A stretch of DNA of 64,000 bases from Bacteroidales bacterium (GTDB lineage Bacteria > Bacteroidota > Bacteroidia > Bacteroidales > UBA932), in contig JAFRPW010000039.1 in assembly GCA_017428945.1 (NCBI GenBank), positions 124,001 through 188,000 of the forward strand, given 5' to 3'. The position numbers and the translations under genes were made by a program. Under the pieces are notes generated by a model. That model was given only the letters and a program-made list of their open reading frames with translations. It ran no database searches and was not told the origin of the DNA. How positions within the stretch are numbered: the stretch's first letter is position 1; each line of letters begins with the position of its first letter. Shown here piece by piece: positions 26,656 to 35,964 of the stretch.

Positions 26656-29319
26656 ATGAACGAACTTGCAGCCAAGTACAGCGCCAAAGAGGTGGAAGAC
26701 AAGTGGTATGCCTGGTGGCTTGCCCATAAGTGTTTCCACAGCGAACCCAACGAAAAACAGCCATATACCATAGTCATACCCCCGCCCAACGTAACGGGTA
26801 TCCTCCACATGGGACACGTCCTGAACAACACACTGAACGACGTCCTCATCCGCAAGGCCCGCATGGACGGCAAGAACGCCTGCTGGGTCCCTGGCACGGA
26901 CCATGCTTCCATTGCTACTGAAAGCAAGGTCGTTGCCAAGCTCAAGGCCCAGGGCATCTCCAAGGAAGACATCGGCAGGGAAGAGTTCCTGCGTCACGCC
27001 TGGGAGTGGAAGGAGGAGCACGGCGGCATTATCCTGGAGCAGCTCCGCAAGCTTGGATGCTCCTGCGACTGGGACCGCACCCGCTTCACAATGGAGCCGG
27101 AGCTCTCGGAAGCCGTCATCAACACTTTCGTGTATTTCTACAAGAAAGGCTGGATATATAAGGGCGTGCGCATGGTTAACTGGGATCCCGTGGCCCTCAC
27201 CGCCGTTTCTGACGATGAGGTAATCCACAAGGATACCAAGAGCCATTTCTACCATCTCCGCTACTTCATCTCCGACGGCAACGGCAAACCCACGGACAAG
27301 TTCCTGGTCATTGCCACTACCCGCCCGGAGACCATCATGGCCGATGCCGCAATCTGCGTGAACCCCAAGGACGAGCGCCATTTCTGGCTCAAGGGCAAGA
27401 AGGTGCTCATCCCTCTGATTAACAGGGAAATCCCCGTCATCGAGGACGATTACGTAGAGATGGACTTCGGTACCGGCTGTCTCAAGGTCACGCCCGCCCA
27501 CGATGTCCACGACTACGAAATCGGCCTGAGGCATAGCCTTCCCGTCCTGGAAATCATCGACGACCACGGAAAACTGAACGAAAAGGCTGAGATTCTGGTA
27601 GGCGAGGACCGCTTTGTGGCCAGGAAGAAGATTGTGAAGATGCTGGAAGAGGCCGGAAACCTGGTGAAGGTGGAAGACTATACCTCTCCCGTGGGCTACT
27701 CCGAGCGCACGGATGCCGTCATCGAGCCCAAACTCAGCGCACAGTGGTTCCTGAAGATGGAAACCCTGGCAAAGATGGCACTTGAGACTGTTGAGAGCGG
27801 CCGCACCAAGTTCATTCCGGAGAAGTATATGAATACCTACCGTCACTGGATGGAGAACGCCCGCGACTGGTGCATCTCCAGACAGCTTTGGTGGGGCCAG
27901 CGCATACCTGCGTATTATCTTCCTGACGGCTCATACGTGGTAGAGCCAACAGCTGAAGCGGCACTTAAGGCTGCGCAGGCTATCAACCCTTCAATCAAGG
28001 CGGAAGACCTCCGTCAGGACGAGGATGTCCTGGATACATGGTTCAGTTCCTGGCTCTGGCCAATCTCTGTTTTCGACCCTCAGAAGCCGGGCCATCCGGA
28101 CCACAGGCCCAATAAGGATCTTTCGTACTATTATCCCACCAACGACCTCGTGACCGGCCCGGACATCATTTTCTTCTGGGTGGCCCGCATGATAATGGCA
28201 GGCGAGGAGTTCATGGGCAGGGAGCCCTTCTCCAACGTGTATTTCACCGGTATCGTCCGCGACAAGATAGGCCGCAAGATGTCCAAGACCCTTGGCAACA
28301 GCCCCAATCCTCTTGATCTTATCCAGACCTATGGCGCCGATGCCGTGAGAATCGGCATGCTGCTATGCTCCAGTGCGGGTAACGACATCTTCTACGATGA
28401 GGCCCAGATAAAACAGGGTGCCGCTTTCTGCAACAAAATATGGAACAGCTACCGCCTCGTGAAGGGATTCAGCGTGGATCCGTCGGCAAAACAGGCTCCC
28501 GCCGCTGCGGAAGCTGTTGAGTGGTTCCGCGCCAAGCTGTCGGATACCGTTGCCCTGGTAGAGGACCATTACAGCAAGTTCCGCATCTCTGATGCTCTCA
28601 TGACCATATACAAACTGTTCTGGGACGACTACTGCTCCTGGTATCTGGAGGCAATCAAGCCAGCATTTGTAGATGGTGTGGCGCAGCCCCTGGACAAGGA
28701 TACCCACGCGGCCACCCTCGAGTTCTTCGAGGCTCTTCTTAAACTCATCCATCCGGTAATGCCTTTCATCACAGAAGAACTCTGGCAGGACATAGCAGAG
28801 CGCAGGGAAGGGGAGACCATCATGTTCGCATCCACTCCAAAGGCCGATTGTAACAATCCCGGGGCCATTGCCGGATTCGCCCTTGCTTCAGAGGCGGTCA
28901 ACGCCGTCCGCGGAGTCCGCAGCCAGCGGAACATTTCTCCCAGGGAACAGCTTGTACTTAAGGTGAAGGCATCGGATTTCCCGTGCATTCCGGTAATAGA
29001 AAAACTGGCCAATGTCAAGCTGGAACTGGTGAATACTCTCGGCGGTGAGCAGGGTGTAGGAATCATGGTCCGTACTACTGAGATGTTCGTCGTCCTCAGC
29101 TCTTCCGTTAACGTTGAAGAAGAATTGGCAAAGGCCGAAAAGGACCTTGAATATGCCCAAAAATTCCTTGCCGGAGTAAGGGCCAAGCTCTCCAACGAGC
29201 GCTTTACAGCCAATGCCCCCGCTGCCGTCATTGAAAACGAGCGAAAAAAGGAAGCCGATTCCCTTTCCAAGATAGAATCTCTGGAAGCGAAGATTAAGCA
29301 ATTGAAAAATAGTAAATAA
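26656..29319 (+). CDS. valS: Valyl-tRNA synthetase
   Basis: ValS charges tRNA-Val. The 887-residue class I enzyme has the HIGH-type motif HMGH in PPPNVTGILHMGHVLN (residues about 38-53), the CP1 editing domain with ATTRPETIMADAA, the DTWFSSWLWP stretch and the KMSKS variant KMSKTLGNSPNPL. The C-terminal 70 residues are the coiled-coil arm of ValS. Length is standard. Translation starts directly after the T-run of the upstream hairpin. Confidence 0.96.
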   Translation: MNELAAKYSAKEVEDKWYAWWLAHKCFHSEPNEKQPYTIVIPPPNVTGILHMGHVLNNTLNDVLIRKARMDGKNACWVPGTDHASIATESKVVAKLKAQGISKEDIGREEFLRHAWEWKEEHGGIILEQLRKLGCSCDWDRTRFTMEPELSEAVINTFVYFYKKGWIYKGVRMVNWDPVALTAVSDDEVIHKDTKSHFYHLRYFISDGNGKPTDKFLVIATTRPETIMADAAICVNPKDERHFWLKGKKVLIPLINREIPVIEDDYVEMDFGTGCLKVTPAHDVHDYEIGLRHSLPVLEIIDDHGKLNEKAEILVGEDRFVARKKIVKMLEEAGNLVKVEDYTSPVGYSERTDAVIEPKLSAQWFLKMETLAKMALETVESGRTKFIPEKYMNTYRHWMENARDWCISRQLWWGQRIPAYYLPDGSYVVEPTAEAALKAAQAINPSIKAEDLRQDEDVLDTWFSSWLWPISVFDPQKPGHPDHRPNKDLSYYYPTNDLVTGPDIIFFWVARMIMAGEEFMGREPFSNVYFTGIVRDKIGRKMSKTLGNSPNPLDLIQTYGADAVRIGMLLCSSAGNDIFYDEAQIKQGAAFCNKIWNSYRLVKGFSVDPSAKQAPAAAEAVEWFRAKLSDTVALVEDHYSKFRISDALMTIYKLFWDDYCSWYLEAIKPAFVDGVAQPLDKDTHAATLEFFEALLKLIHPVMPFITEELWQDIAERREGETIMFASTPKADCNNPGAIAGFALASEAVNAVRGVRSQRNISPREQLVLKVKASDFPCIPVIEKLANVKLELVNTLGGEQGVGIMVRTTEMFVVLSSSVNVEEELAKAEKDLEYAQKFLAGVRAKLSNERFTANAPAAVIENERKKEADSLSKIESLEAKIKQLKNSK

Positions 29320-29352
29320 AACAATTTAGTTAGCACCTATAACATTTTTGTT

Positions 29353-29763
29353 ATGAAGATTTTTTCCACTTCCTTTCCTGTAAGGTACTATGAGACGGAC
29401 CAGATGGGCATAGTCCATCACTCCAATTATATCCGTTTCTTCGAGAATGCCCGCAGCCAGATGATGGTGGATCTGGGATGTCCCATCGAAGAGTTCGAGA
29501 AGAAGTTCGGAGTGCTCATACCCATAATATCCGTGGAGTGCCGTTACCGTCATCCGGCCAGGATGGGAGATATCCTTACTGCAACTGCTGAAGTGGTAAG
29601 GGAGCCATTGGCAAAGATGGAAGTTGCGCAGACCGTAGTTAACCAGAGGGGAGAGATATGTGCAGAGGGGAAAGTGGTGCTAGGGTTCATAGACAGCAAG
29701 ACCTTCCATCCCACCCGTTGCCCGGAAGTTATCGTCCAGATGTTTGAAGATATTAAAGAATAG
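29353..29763 (+). CDS. YbgC/FadM-type acyl-CoA thioesterase
   Basis: The 136-residue hotdog-fold protein has the 4-hydroxybenzoyl-CoA thioesterase-like motif [23 protein letters not shown] (residues about 12-34), whose aspartate is catalytic. Relatives hydrolyse short acyl-CoAs or act with acyl carrier protein near envelope genes. It lies 33 bases after valS and 4 bases before tatA, so it is in the same rightward transcript. Confidence 0.85.
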   Translation: MKIFSTSFPVRYYETDQMGIVHHSNYIRFFENARSQMMVDLGCPIEEFEKKFGVLIPIISVECRYRHPARMGDILTATAEVVREPLAKMEVAQTVVNQRGEICAEGKVVLGFIDSKTFHPTRCPEVIVQMFEDIKE

Positions 29764-29767
29764 AATT

Positions 29768-29980
29768 ATGACTATGCTGTTTTATCCCCTGGTGTTCGGG
29801 ACCTGGGAAATAATCGCCATCGTTGCAGTAGTACTCCTGCTTTTCGGCGGAAAGAAGATTCCTGAGCTCATGAAGGGCCTTGGAAAGGGCGTAAAGAGTT
29901 TCAAGGAGGGCATGAATGAGGTGGAGAAAGAGATTCATGAGCCCCAGACCAAAGAAGAGTATAATAAGGAAGAGAAGTAA
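29768..29980 (+). CDS. tatA: Sec-independent translocase subunit TatA
   Basis: TatA forms the pore of the twin-arginine system that exports folded proteins. The 70 residues start at ATG 29768 ([14 protein letters not shown]; the second ATG at 29774 is an alternative), followed by one membrane helix ([14 protein letters not shown]), the FGGKKIPEL hinge and the amphipathic helix with [12 protein letters not shown]. The tail is charged. No tatB is present, in line with the two-component TatAC system of many Bacteroidota. Confidence 0.92.
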   Translation: MTMLFYPLVFGTWEIIAIVAVVLLLFGGKKIPELMKGLGKGVKSFKEGMNEVEKEIHEPQTKEEYNKEEK

Positions 29981-29981
29981 G

Positions 29982-30725
29982 GTGGCGGCGAAGGACAATG
30001 AGATGTCCTTCTGGGACCATATAGAAGAATTGAGAGGAACACTGTTGCGCTCAATTCTTGCCATTGTGTCTGTCTCCGTAGTTTTCCTTTGCTTTCCAAA
30101 GCAGATTTTCAAAGCCGTCCTATGGCCAACTGAGCCTGACTTCCTGCTTTACCGCCTTCCCGGGGTGGACTTTTCCATGGACCTCATCAACATAGATCTG
30201 TCCGCCCAATTCTTCGTTTATCTGAAAGTATCCGTCCTGTGCGGCCTGGTCCTGGCTTTCCCTTTTGTAATTTGGGAAATCTGGAAGTTTGTTTCTCCTG
30301 CTTTGTATGACAGCGAGAAAAAGCCTGTCAGAAAGGCATTCCTCCTTTCATCGGGCCTTTTTTACCTGGGAGTAGCTGTAGGGTATTTTGTGGTTCTCCC
30401 GGTATGCCTGATGTTCTTTGTGAACTTTTCACTGAGCGACGTCATAGTGAACACCATCTCGCTGGGGTCTTACATGTCCCTTTTTACCTCCATGGTGTTC
30501 CTGATAGGGATTCTCTTCGAGTTTCCCACCGTAATAATGGCATTGTCGGCAATCGGGGTGATAGACCGCGGAATGCTCAGGAAAGGAAGGAAGTTCGCCA
30601 TAGTCATAGTTATGGTTATATCGGCACTTATAACTCCCAGCGATCCTTTCTCAATGTTCGTCCTTTCGCTTCCGCTTTACGGGCTGTATGAGTTCTCTAT
30701 ACTAATGTGCAGGACTAAGGCATGA
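29982..30725 (+). CDS. tatC: Sec-independent translocase subunit TatC
   Basis: TatC is the signal-peptide receptor of the Tat system. Six membrane helices follow the N-terminal MSFWDHIEELR motif; FPFVIWEIWKFVSPAL and ITPSDPFSM are family hallmarks. I prefer the GTG start at 29982, one base after the tatA stop, giving 247 residues with seven residues ahead of MSFWDH. ATG 30003 would start right at that motif; in-frame ATGs at 29916 and 29937 would overlap tatA by over 40 bases. The stop overlaps the ABC-F start (ATGA). Confidence 0.92.
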   Translation: MAAKDNEMSFWDHIEELRGTLLRSILAIVSVSVVFLCFPKQIFKAVLWPTEPDFLLYRLPGVDFSMDLINIDLSAQFFVYLKVSVLCGLVLAFPFVIWEIWKFVSPALYDSEKKPVRKAFLLSSGLFYLGVAVGYFVVLPVCLMFFVNFSLSDVIVNTISLGSYMSLFTSMVFLIGILFEFPTVIMALSAIGVIDRGMLRKGRKFAIVIVMVISALITPSDPFSMFVLSLPLYGLYEFSILMCRTKA

Positions 30726-32647
30726 TTTCCATCAACAACGTAACGGTCTCCTTTGGCAGTTTCAACCTTCTGGACTGTATCAGTTTCCACATAAGCGAGC
30801 AGGACAAGATAGGACTTGTCGGCAAGAACGGCGCCGGTAAGTCTACAATAATGAAATTGATTACCGGGGAGCAGCAGCCAACATCCGGCTCGATAGACAA
30901 GCCCTCCGGCGTCAGGATCGGCTATCTTCCCCAGATCATGGAGCATCACAGGGGAGTGAGCGTAATGGAGGAAGTCCTGTCGGTCTTCAGCTATATCCAT
31001 GATATGGAGTCCGAGCTGGAACAGCTGTCTTCGGTTCTGGCAGAAAGGAACGACTACCAGTCCAAGGAGTATTCCGCCCTCATAGACCGGATGAATACCA
31101 TAAACGACAGGCTGTCCCTGGAATCTGGAGAATCTCCCCGCACCCGTGCCCTCAAGGTCTTGAAGGGGCTGGGCTTCAAGGAGGAAGAACTGGACCGGAA
31201 CACCGAGACATTCAGCCAGGGCTGGAATATGCGCATGGAATTGGCCAAGATTCTTCTCGGTGACCCGGACGTCCTTCTTCTGGACGAGCCCACCAACCAT
31301 CTTGACATTGAATCCATACAGTGGTTCGAGGATTATCTGAGGGCATTTCGCGGATCGGTCCTCCTGGTTTCCCATGACCGCCGTTTCCTGGATAATGTAA
31401 CGTCCCGTACGGTAGAGATCATGCTGGGGCACATAACGGATTATAAGGTCCCTTACAGCAAATATGTGGAACTCAGGGCCGAGCGCCTGGCGCAGCAGAC
31501 TGCTGCATACGAAAACCAGCAGCGCATGATAGAGAAGACGGAAGACTTCATCAACCGCTTCCGATACAAGCCCACCAAGAGCAACCAGGTCCAGTCACGC
31601 ATAAAAGCCCTTGAGAAACTGGACAGGATAGAGATTGACCAGACGGAGAACGCGCGTGTCAACATAAAGTTCCCTCCCGCCCAGCGCAGCGGAGACATAG
31701 TATTCAAGGCTACGGACCTGACAGTTGGTTATCCCGGCAAGATTGTCTTCCGGAATGCCCAGATAGAGATTAAGAGAGGGGAGAAGGTGGCACTTGTGGG
31801 GCGTAACGGAGAGGGAAAGACCACCCTGATGCGCGTTATCACCGGTGAGCTTTCCCCCATTGAAGGTGAAGCCAAAGTGGGCCATAACGTGAGTATCGGC
31901 TATTATGCCCAGAATCAGGAAGACATCCTGGATGGTTCAGTGACCGTATTTGATACCCTGGACAGGGTAGCCGTAGGGGAGGTCCGGACCAAACTCAGGG
32001 ATATCCTGGGGGCTTTTCTTTTCAAGGGAGAGGACATAGACAAGAAGGTATCTGTGCTCAGCGGCGGAGAAAGGGCGCGGCTGGGTATGGCACGTCTGAT
32101 GCTCTCTTCCTATAACGTACTTGCCCTGGACGAGCCCACCAACCACATGGACATACTCTCAAAGGACAGGCTCAAGCAGGCTCTTAAGTCTTTCGATGGC
32201 ACGCTTATTGTCGTATCCCATGACCGTGATTTCCTGGAAGGGCTCGTGGATAAGCTTTATGAGTTCCGTGACGGCCGTGTCAGGGAGCACCTTGGAGGAG
32301 TTTCCGACTTCCTGGAAAGCCGCAAGCTGGACAGCCTTCAGCAACTGGAAGCAGCTCAGAAGGAGTCCGGCGAAGGACCTAAGAAAGAAAAAGTTGCCGC
32401 CATACAGTCCTTCCAGAAGCAGAAAGCCATATCCAGGGAGGAGAGAAAGATACGCAGCCGGATTTCTTTCCTGGAAAAAGAAATAGCGCTGAAAGAAGGG
32501 AGAATGCAGATAATTGAAAAAATACTTGCAAATCCCGGAAATAATGAGGATATTTATGAGTTGACACGAGAATACCTGGAACTCAAGCTTGGCCTGGACT
32601 CCCAGACGGACGAATGGACAACGCTGATGGAGCAAATAGATAATTAA
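30722..32647 (+). CDS. ABC-F ATPase, YheS-like
   Basis: The 641-residue protein has two soluble ABC domains. Domain 1 has GKNGAGKST and LLLDEPTNHLD but its signature is FSQGWNMR instead of LSGGxxxR, a form close to that of YheS and eukaryotic ABCF relatives. Domain 2 has GRNGEGKTT, LSGGERAR and LALDEPTNHMD. A helical linker (about 245-300) and a C-terminal coiled coil (about 540-641) are visible. Such proteins act on the ribosome to clear stalls. It differs clearly from the Uup copy at 2467. Confidence 0.85.
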   Translation: MISINNVTVSFGSFNLLDCISFHISEQDKIGLVGKNGAGKSTIMKLITGEQQPTSGSIDKPSGVRIGYLPQIMEHHRGVSVMEEVLSVFSYIHDMESELEQLSSVLAERNDYQSKEYSALIDRMNTINDRLSLESGESPRTRALKVLKGLGFKEEELDRNTETFSQGWNMRMELAKILLGDPDVLLLDEPTNHLDIESIQWFEDYLRAFRGSVLLVSHDRRFLDNVTSRTVEIMLGHITDYKVPYSKYVELRAERLAQQTAAYENQQRMIEKTEDFINRFRYKPTKSNQVQSRIKALEKLDRIEIDQTENARVNIKFPPAQRSGDIVFKATDLTVGYPGKIVFRNAQIEIKRGEKVALVGRNGEGKTTLMRVITGELSPIEGEAKVGHNVSIGYYAQNQEDILDGSVTVFDTLDRVAVGEVRTKLRDILGAFLFKGEDIDKKVSVLSGGERARLGMARLMLSSYNVLALDEPTNHMDILSKDRLKQALKSFDGTLIVVSHDRDFLEGLVDKLYEFRDGRVREHLGGVSDFLESRKLDSLQQLEAAQKESGEGPKKEKVAAIQSFQKQKAISREERKIRSRISFLEKEIALKEGRMQIIEKILANPGNNEDIYELTREYLELKLGLDSQTDEWTTLMEQIDN

Positions 32648-32672
32648 TATTTACACATAAAACCAAGTGATT

Positions 32673-33674
32673 ATGAAAAACTTTTTCAAGGCTATCGGAA
32701 CCATCGCTTCCGTTATGGCACTTTCTGCAACCGTGGCTCTTGCCCAGGAGCAGCAGTCTTTCACCATCCAGCTCGAGGACAAGGTTCTCCCCGTCAGTGA
32801 CTTCACTGCCGTGAGCGTCGCCAACGACTTCGAGGTAACCCTTGACAAGGGAGACTGCGGCGTCCGTCTCACCGTGGACAATGCACTTTCACCCTATGTG
32901 CAGGTTTACGTAAGGGCCAAGACCCTCTATATCGGTTACGATGAAAAGTCTGTTCCCAAGGACATCAAGAAACTCTATAAGGCAAAGAACGCCGCCCAGC
33001 CTACATTCAGGGCAGTTGTTACCATGCCTGAAATCAGCGCAGTAACAATGTCGGAAAATGCTACCCTTACTTCTGCCGTAGAGTTCCCCGCAGAGTTCTT
33101 CCAGCTCACCGCCGGAGACAAGAGCCAGGTCAAGAGCCTCGCAGTCATTGCCACCACCGCCTCCGTCACCATGACCAAGAACGCTCAGGCGGTCCTTTCA
33201 CTCAAGGCAGATGACAAGGTAGAGATTACCAACGACGGCAACACCAACCTCAAGCTTTCCGCCAACACCGGCAATCTCACCCTCAACGGTAACGGCAATG
33301 CAACCGTATCCATCGGTGCAGAGACTCCTTCCGCAACCGTAAATGGCAACGGCAATGCCAAGCTCGCCCTTGCAACAAAGGCAGACAAGGTTTCGGCAAA
33401 TGCAATGGGTAACTCCAAGCTGGTCCTTTCCGGAGAAACCGTAGAGCTCTCCATCCGCGGTGAGAAGAACGGTGACATCGACGCCGACGGCCTCATCACC
33501 ACTGACGTCATCGCCACCATGAACGGCGGTTCCAAGGCAACCGTGAGCTCTGCAGAGACCATCGATGCAACCCTTCTTGGCGGCAGCACCCTGTTCTATT
33601 CCGGAACTCCCGTTTTCAAGATCGGCAGGATTATCAAGTCTACGCTTGCTCCCAAGGGCTCACCCCTCAAGTAA
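32673..33674 (+). CDS. DUF2807 (head-GIN) secreted protein
   Basis: Start is the ATG at 32673 (MKNFFKAIG). A signal peptide (1-25, ending ALAQ) is followed by a 308-residue beta-rich region. The first part reads like DUF2807: SDFTAVSVANDFEVTLDKGD. From about residue 150 on it is built of short repeats rich in N, G, K and A (for example NLTLNGNGNATVSI and SATVNGNGNAKLAL), as in a right-handed beta-helix. Function is unknown; the family name putative auto-transporter adhesin is not supported by any visible barrel. It ends 3 bases before the dipeptidase gene. Confidence 0.78.
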   Translation: MKNFFKAIGTIASVMALSATVALAQEQQSFTIQLEDKVLPVSDFTAVSVANDFEVTLDKGDCGVRLTVDNALSPYVQVYVRAKTLYIGYDEKSVPKDIKKLYKAKNAAQPTFRAVVTMPEISAVTMSENATLTSAVEFPAEFFQLTAGDKSQVKSLAVIATTASVTMTKNAQAVLSLKADDKVEITNDGNTNLKLSANTGNLTLNGNGNATVSIGAETPSATVNGNGNAKLALATKADKVSANAMGNSKLVLSGETVELSIRGEKNGDIDADGLITTDVIATMNGGSKATVSSAETIDATLLGGSTLFYSGTPVFKIGRIIKSTLAPKGSPLK

Positions 33675-33677
33675 GTG

Positions 33678-34634
33678 ATGGTTTACGACTCCCATGTCGA
33701 TACCCCGTCCGAGCTTCTGCGCTCCAGGGATATAAGTATCGACAACAAGTCAGGGCACGTCGACTTCCCCAAACTCAGGCGTGGGGGAGTCGACGGCTCC
33801 TTTTTTGCCCTCTACACATCTGCAGAGACCGCTCCTGACGCTGCAACCACACATGCAATGGAAATGATTGCAGCCGTTCACGATGCCATCAAAAAGGACG
33901 GAAAAGCCAGAATAACAGTTTCTCCGGCACAGGCGGCCCAAAACCGGGAGGAGGGGATATTCTCCGTTTTCCTGGGCATGGAGAACGGATCTCCCATCCA
34001 GGAATCACTTTCCCTGCTCCGCCTTTTCCACCATCTTGGCGTAAGGTATCTTACCCTTACCCATAACGGAGACAACGCCATTGCCGACAGCGCAGCCCAG
34101 GGTAATACCTGGGGAGGCCTGAGTCCGTTCGGAAGGGAAGTGGTGGCCCAGATGAACCGTCTTGGAATGATGGTGGACATTTCCCACGCATCGGACGCCA
34201 CCTTTTTTGACTGCATCCGGTACTCAAAGGCTCCGATAGTTGCAACCCATTCCTGCTGCCGCTCCCTCTGCGGGCATAGGCGCAACCTTACGGACGATAT
34301 GCTCCGCGCCCTTGCCGGGAATGACGGCTACGTGGGAATCAACTTCTATCCCTTTTTCCTGGCCGATGACGCGAAGCCGTATCCCGGCATAGGCAGAATC
34401 ATCGAACACATAGACCATGCGGTGGAAATCTGCGGCATCGATCACGTAGGAATAGGTTCCGATTTTGATGGGATAGAGGTTACGCCAACGGGGCTTGACG
34501 ACGTCTCCGCGCTGCCCCTCCTCTTTGCCGAAATGAAGCGAAGAGGCTACACTCAGGAGCAGATTGACAAGATTTCCGGAGGAAACCTTATGGATGTCCT
34601 GGACAGAATACTAAAGTGTTCTGAATCAGTGTAA
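33678..34634 (+). CDS. Membrane dipeptidase-type zinc peptidase (M19 family)
   Basis: M19 enzymes hydrolyse dipeptides, with some tolerance for D-residues. The ATG at 33678 gives 318 residues. Likely zinc ligands are the H-x-D of YDSHVDTP, the glutamate of FLGMENG, the histidine of VDISHAS and the histidines of ATHSCCRSLCGHRRN; GIGSDFDG is the conserved C-terminal motif. No signal peptide is seen, so it may be cytosolic, unlike the mammalian renal enzyme. It closes the rightward run before a strong terminator. Confidence 0.9.
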   Translation: MVYDSHVDTPSELLRSRDISIDNKSGHVDFPKLRRGGVDGSFFALYTSAETAPDAATTHAMEMIAAVHDAIKKDGKARITVSPAQAAQNREEGIFSVFLGMENGSPIQESLSLLRLFHHLGVRYLTLTHNGDNAIADSAAQGNTWGGLSPFGREVVAQMNRLGMMVDISHASDATFFDCIRYSKAPIVATHSCCRSLCGHRRNLTDDMLRALAGNDGYVGINFYPFFLADDAKPYPGIGRIIEHIDHAVEICGIDHVGIGSDFDGIEVTPTGLDDVSALPLLFAEMKRRGYTQEQIDKISGGNLMDVLDRILKCSESV

Positions 34635-34652
34635 AAGGCAGTTGTCAAAGAC

Positions 34653-34697
34653 AAAAGTAACACTTATGTTATATCATTAAACATAAGTGTTACTTTT
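34653..34697. terminator. Bidirectional terminator, perfect 18-bp inverted repeat
   Basis: AAAAGTAACACTTATGTT (34653-34670) and its exact reverse complement (34680-34697) enclose a 9-base loop. A-runs on one side and T-runs on the other make it work for both converging genes (dipeptidase and cinA). Confidence 0.85.
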
Positions 34698-34713
34698 GGT
34701 ATATATCAGCGAG

Positions 34714-35964
34714 TTAATCCTCAATTATGTATAGGCGCAGCAAATTGAGCGCCGTGGATGCAAAACGCTCGATATTCCGCTTGCGGTCGCTCTTGTAACA
34801 GTACTTCCGGGTAATGGTTCCATGTGGGCCGGCGACTCCTATCCAAACTGTTCCCACAGGATTGATCCCGTCGCCCGACGGGCCGGAAAGACCGGTTGTT
34901 GAGACAGCATAATCGCTCCCGGTAAGCTTCCTCACGCCCTCTGCCATAGCCGCGGCCACCTCCGATGAAACCACTCCGTTTTTCTCTATGACTGCAGGAT
35001 CAACCCCAAGCACACTTTCCTTTACAGATACGGCATAGGACGTGACCGACCCAAGGAAATAGGCCGAAGATCCGGGCACGGAAGTGAACAGATGGGCTAT
35101 CTCTCCGCCGGTGCAGCTCTCGGCGCAGGAAACGGTCTTTCCGCGCTCCAGGAGAAGCTCTCCCAGCGCCTGTTCAAGGGTGGTGTCCTTCAAGGCATAT
35201 ATCTTATCGCCCAGAATGGCCTTTAATTTGCCAATCTGGGCCTTTTGGCGTTCAAGTATATTGGTAGTACCATCCGCATAAGAAGAGAGTCTCAGGCGGA
35301 TTCCTGTGAGCATGTTGGGGAGGTATGCAAGGTGCATGTCAGCCGGCAGTGCATCTTCCCATGGCGCGATAAGTTCCGACAATGCAGACTCTGCAATACC
35401 GTAAACCATTATATTGCTGTGCACTATCTCTCCTATGCTAAAGTGCTTCTTTATGTCAGAGACTATCTCCGGGATGGCTCCGACGGCTTCGTGGGGGACG
35501 CCTGGAAGGGAATAGAGCGTACCCTTGCCGGAGATGTTCCTGAAGACCATTATGGGTGCCGTACCAAGCTTGTTTACAATTACTTCCGCTTTGTCCGGGA
35601 CCAAGGCCTGCGCCCTGTTGCTGGGTAACATGTCCAGACCTCTGCCTTGAAGTATCTTCCTCACCATCTCCAGCTGGCCGGGGTCTTCCCTGTAGCAGCT
35701 GCTGCCGGAAATCTTCAGGAGCGTAGCCTTTGTAATGTCATCTTTTGTGGGGCCGAGTCCACCGGTGGTGATTACTATCTGGGTTGAAGCCAGGAGGTTC
35801 AGCAGAGTCTTCTCCATGACGTCTGCATTATCCGGGACAGAATACATTCCGGCTATCTTAACTCCCACACTTTCAAGGGCTTGAGCAATAGCAGAGGAGT
35901 TTGTATCAACAATCTGGCCAATGAGAATCTCATCGCCTATAGTCACAATTGAAACTTGGATCAT
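34714..35964 (-). CDS. cinA: CinA-family nicotinamide-nucleotide amidase/pyrophosphatase
   Basis: The 416 residues join an N-terminal MoaB/MogA-like COG1058 domain (VTIGDEILIGQIVDTNS; TTGGLGPTKDD) with a C-terminal PncC amidase domain (about 260-416; SCAESCTGGEIAHLFTSVPGSS and STTGLSGPSG). The enzyme recycles NMN to nicotinate mononucleotide and the COG1058 part has ADP-ribose pyrophosphatase activity in relatives. The start overlaps the stop of the upstream dihydroorotate dehydrogenase-like gene by 4 bases. Confidence 0.9.
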   Translation of the reverse strand: MIQVSIVTIGDEILIGQIVDTNSSAIAQALESVGVKIAGMYSVPDNADVMEKTLLNLLASTQIVITTGGLGPTKDDITKATLLKISGSSCYREDPGQLEMVRKILQGRGLDMLPSNRAQALVPDKAEVIVNKLGTAPIMVFRNISGKGTLYSLPGVPHEAVGAIPEIVSDIKKHFSIGEIVHSNIMVYGIAESALSELIAPWEDALPADMHLAYLPNMLTGIRLRLSSYADGTTNILERQKAQIGKLKAILGDKIYALKDTTLEQALGELLLERGKTVSCAESCTGGEIAHLFTSVPGSSAYFLGSVTSYAVSVKESVLGVDPAVIEKNGVVSSEVAAAMAEGVRKLTGSDYAVSTTGLSGPSGDGINPVGTVWIGVAGPHGTITRKYCYKSDRKRNIERFASTALNLLRLYIIED

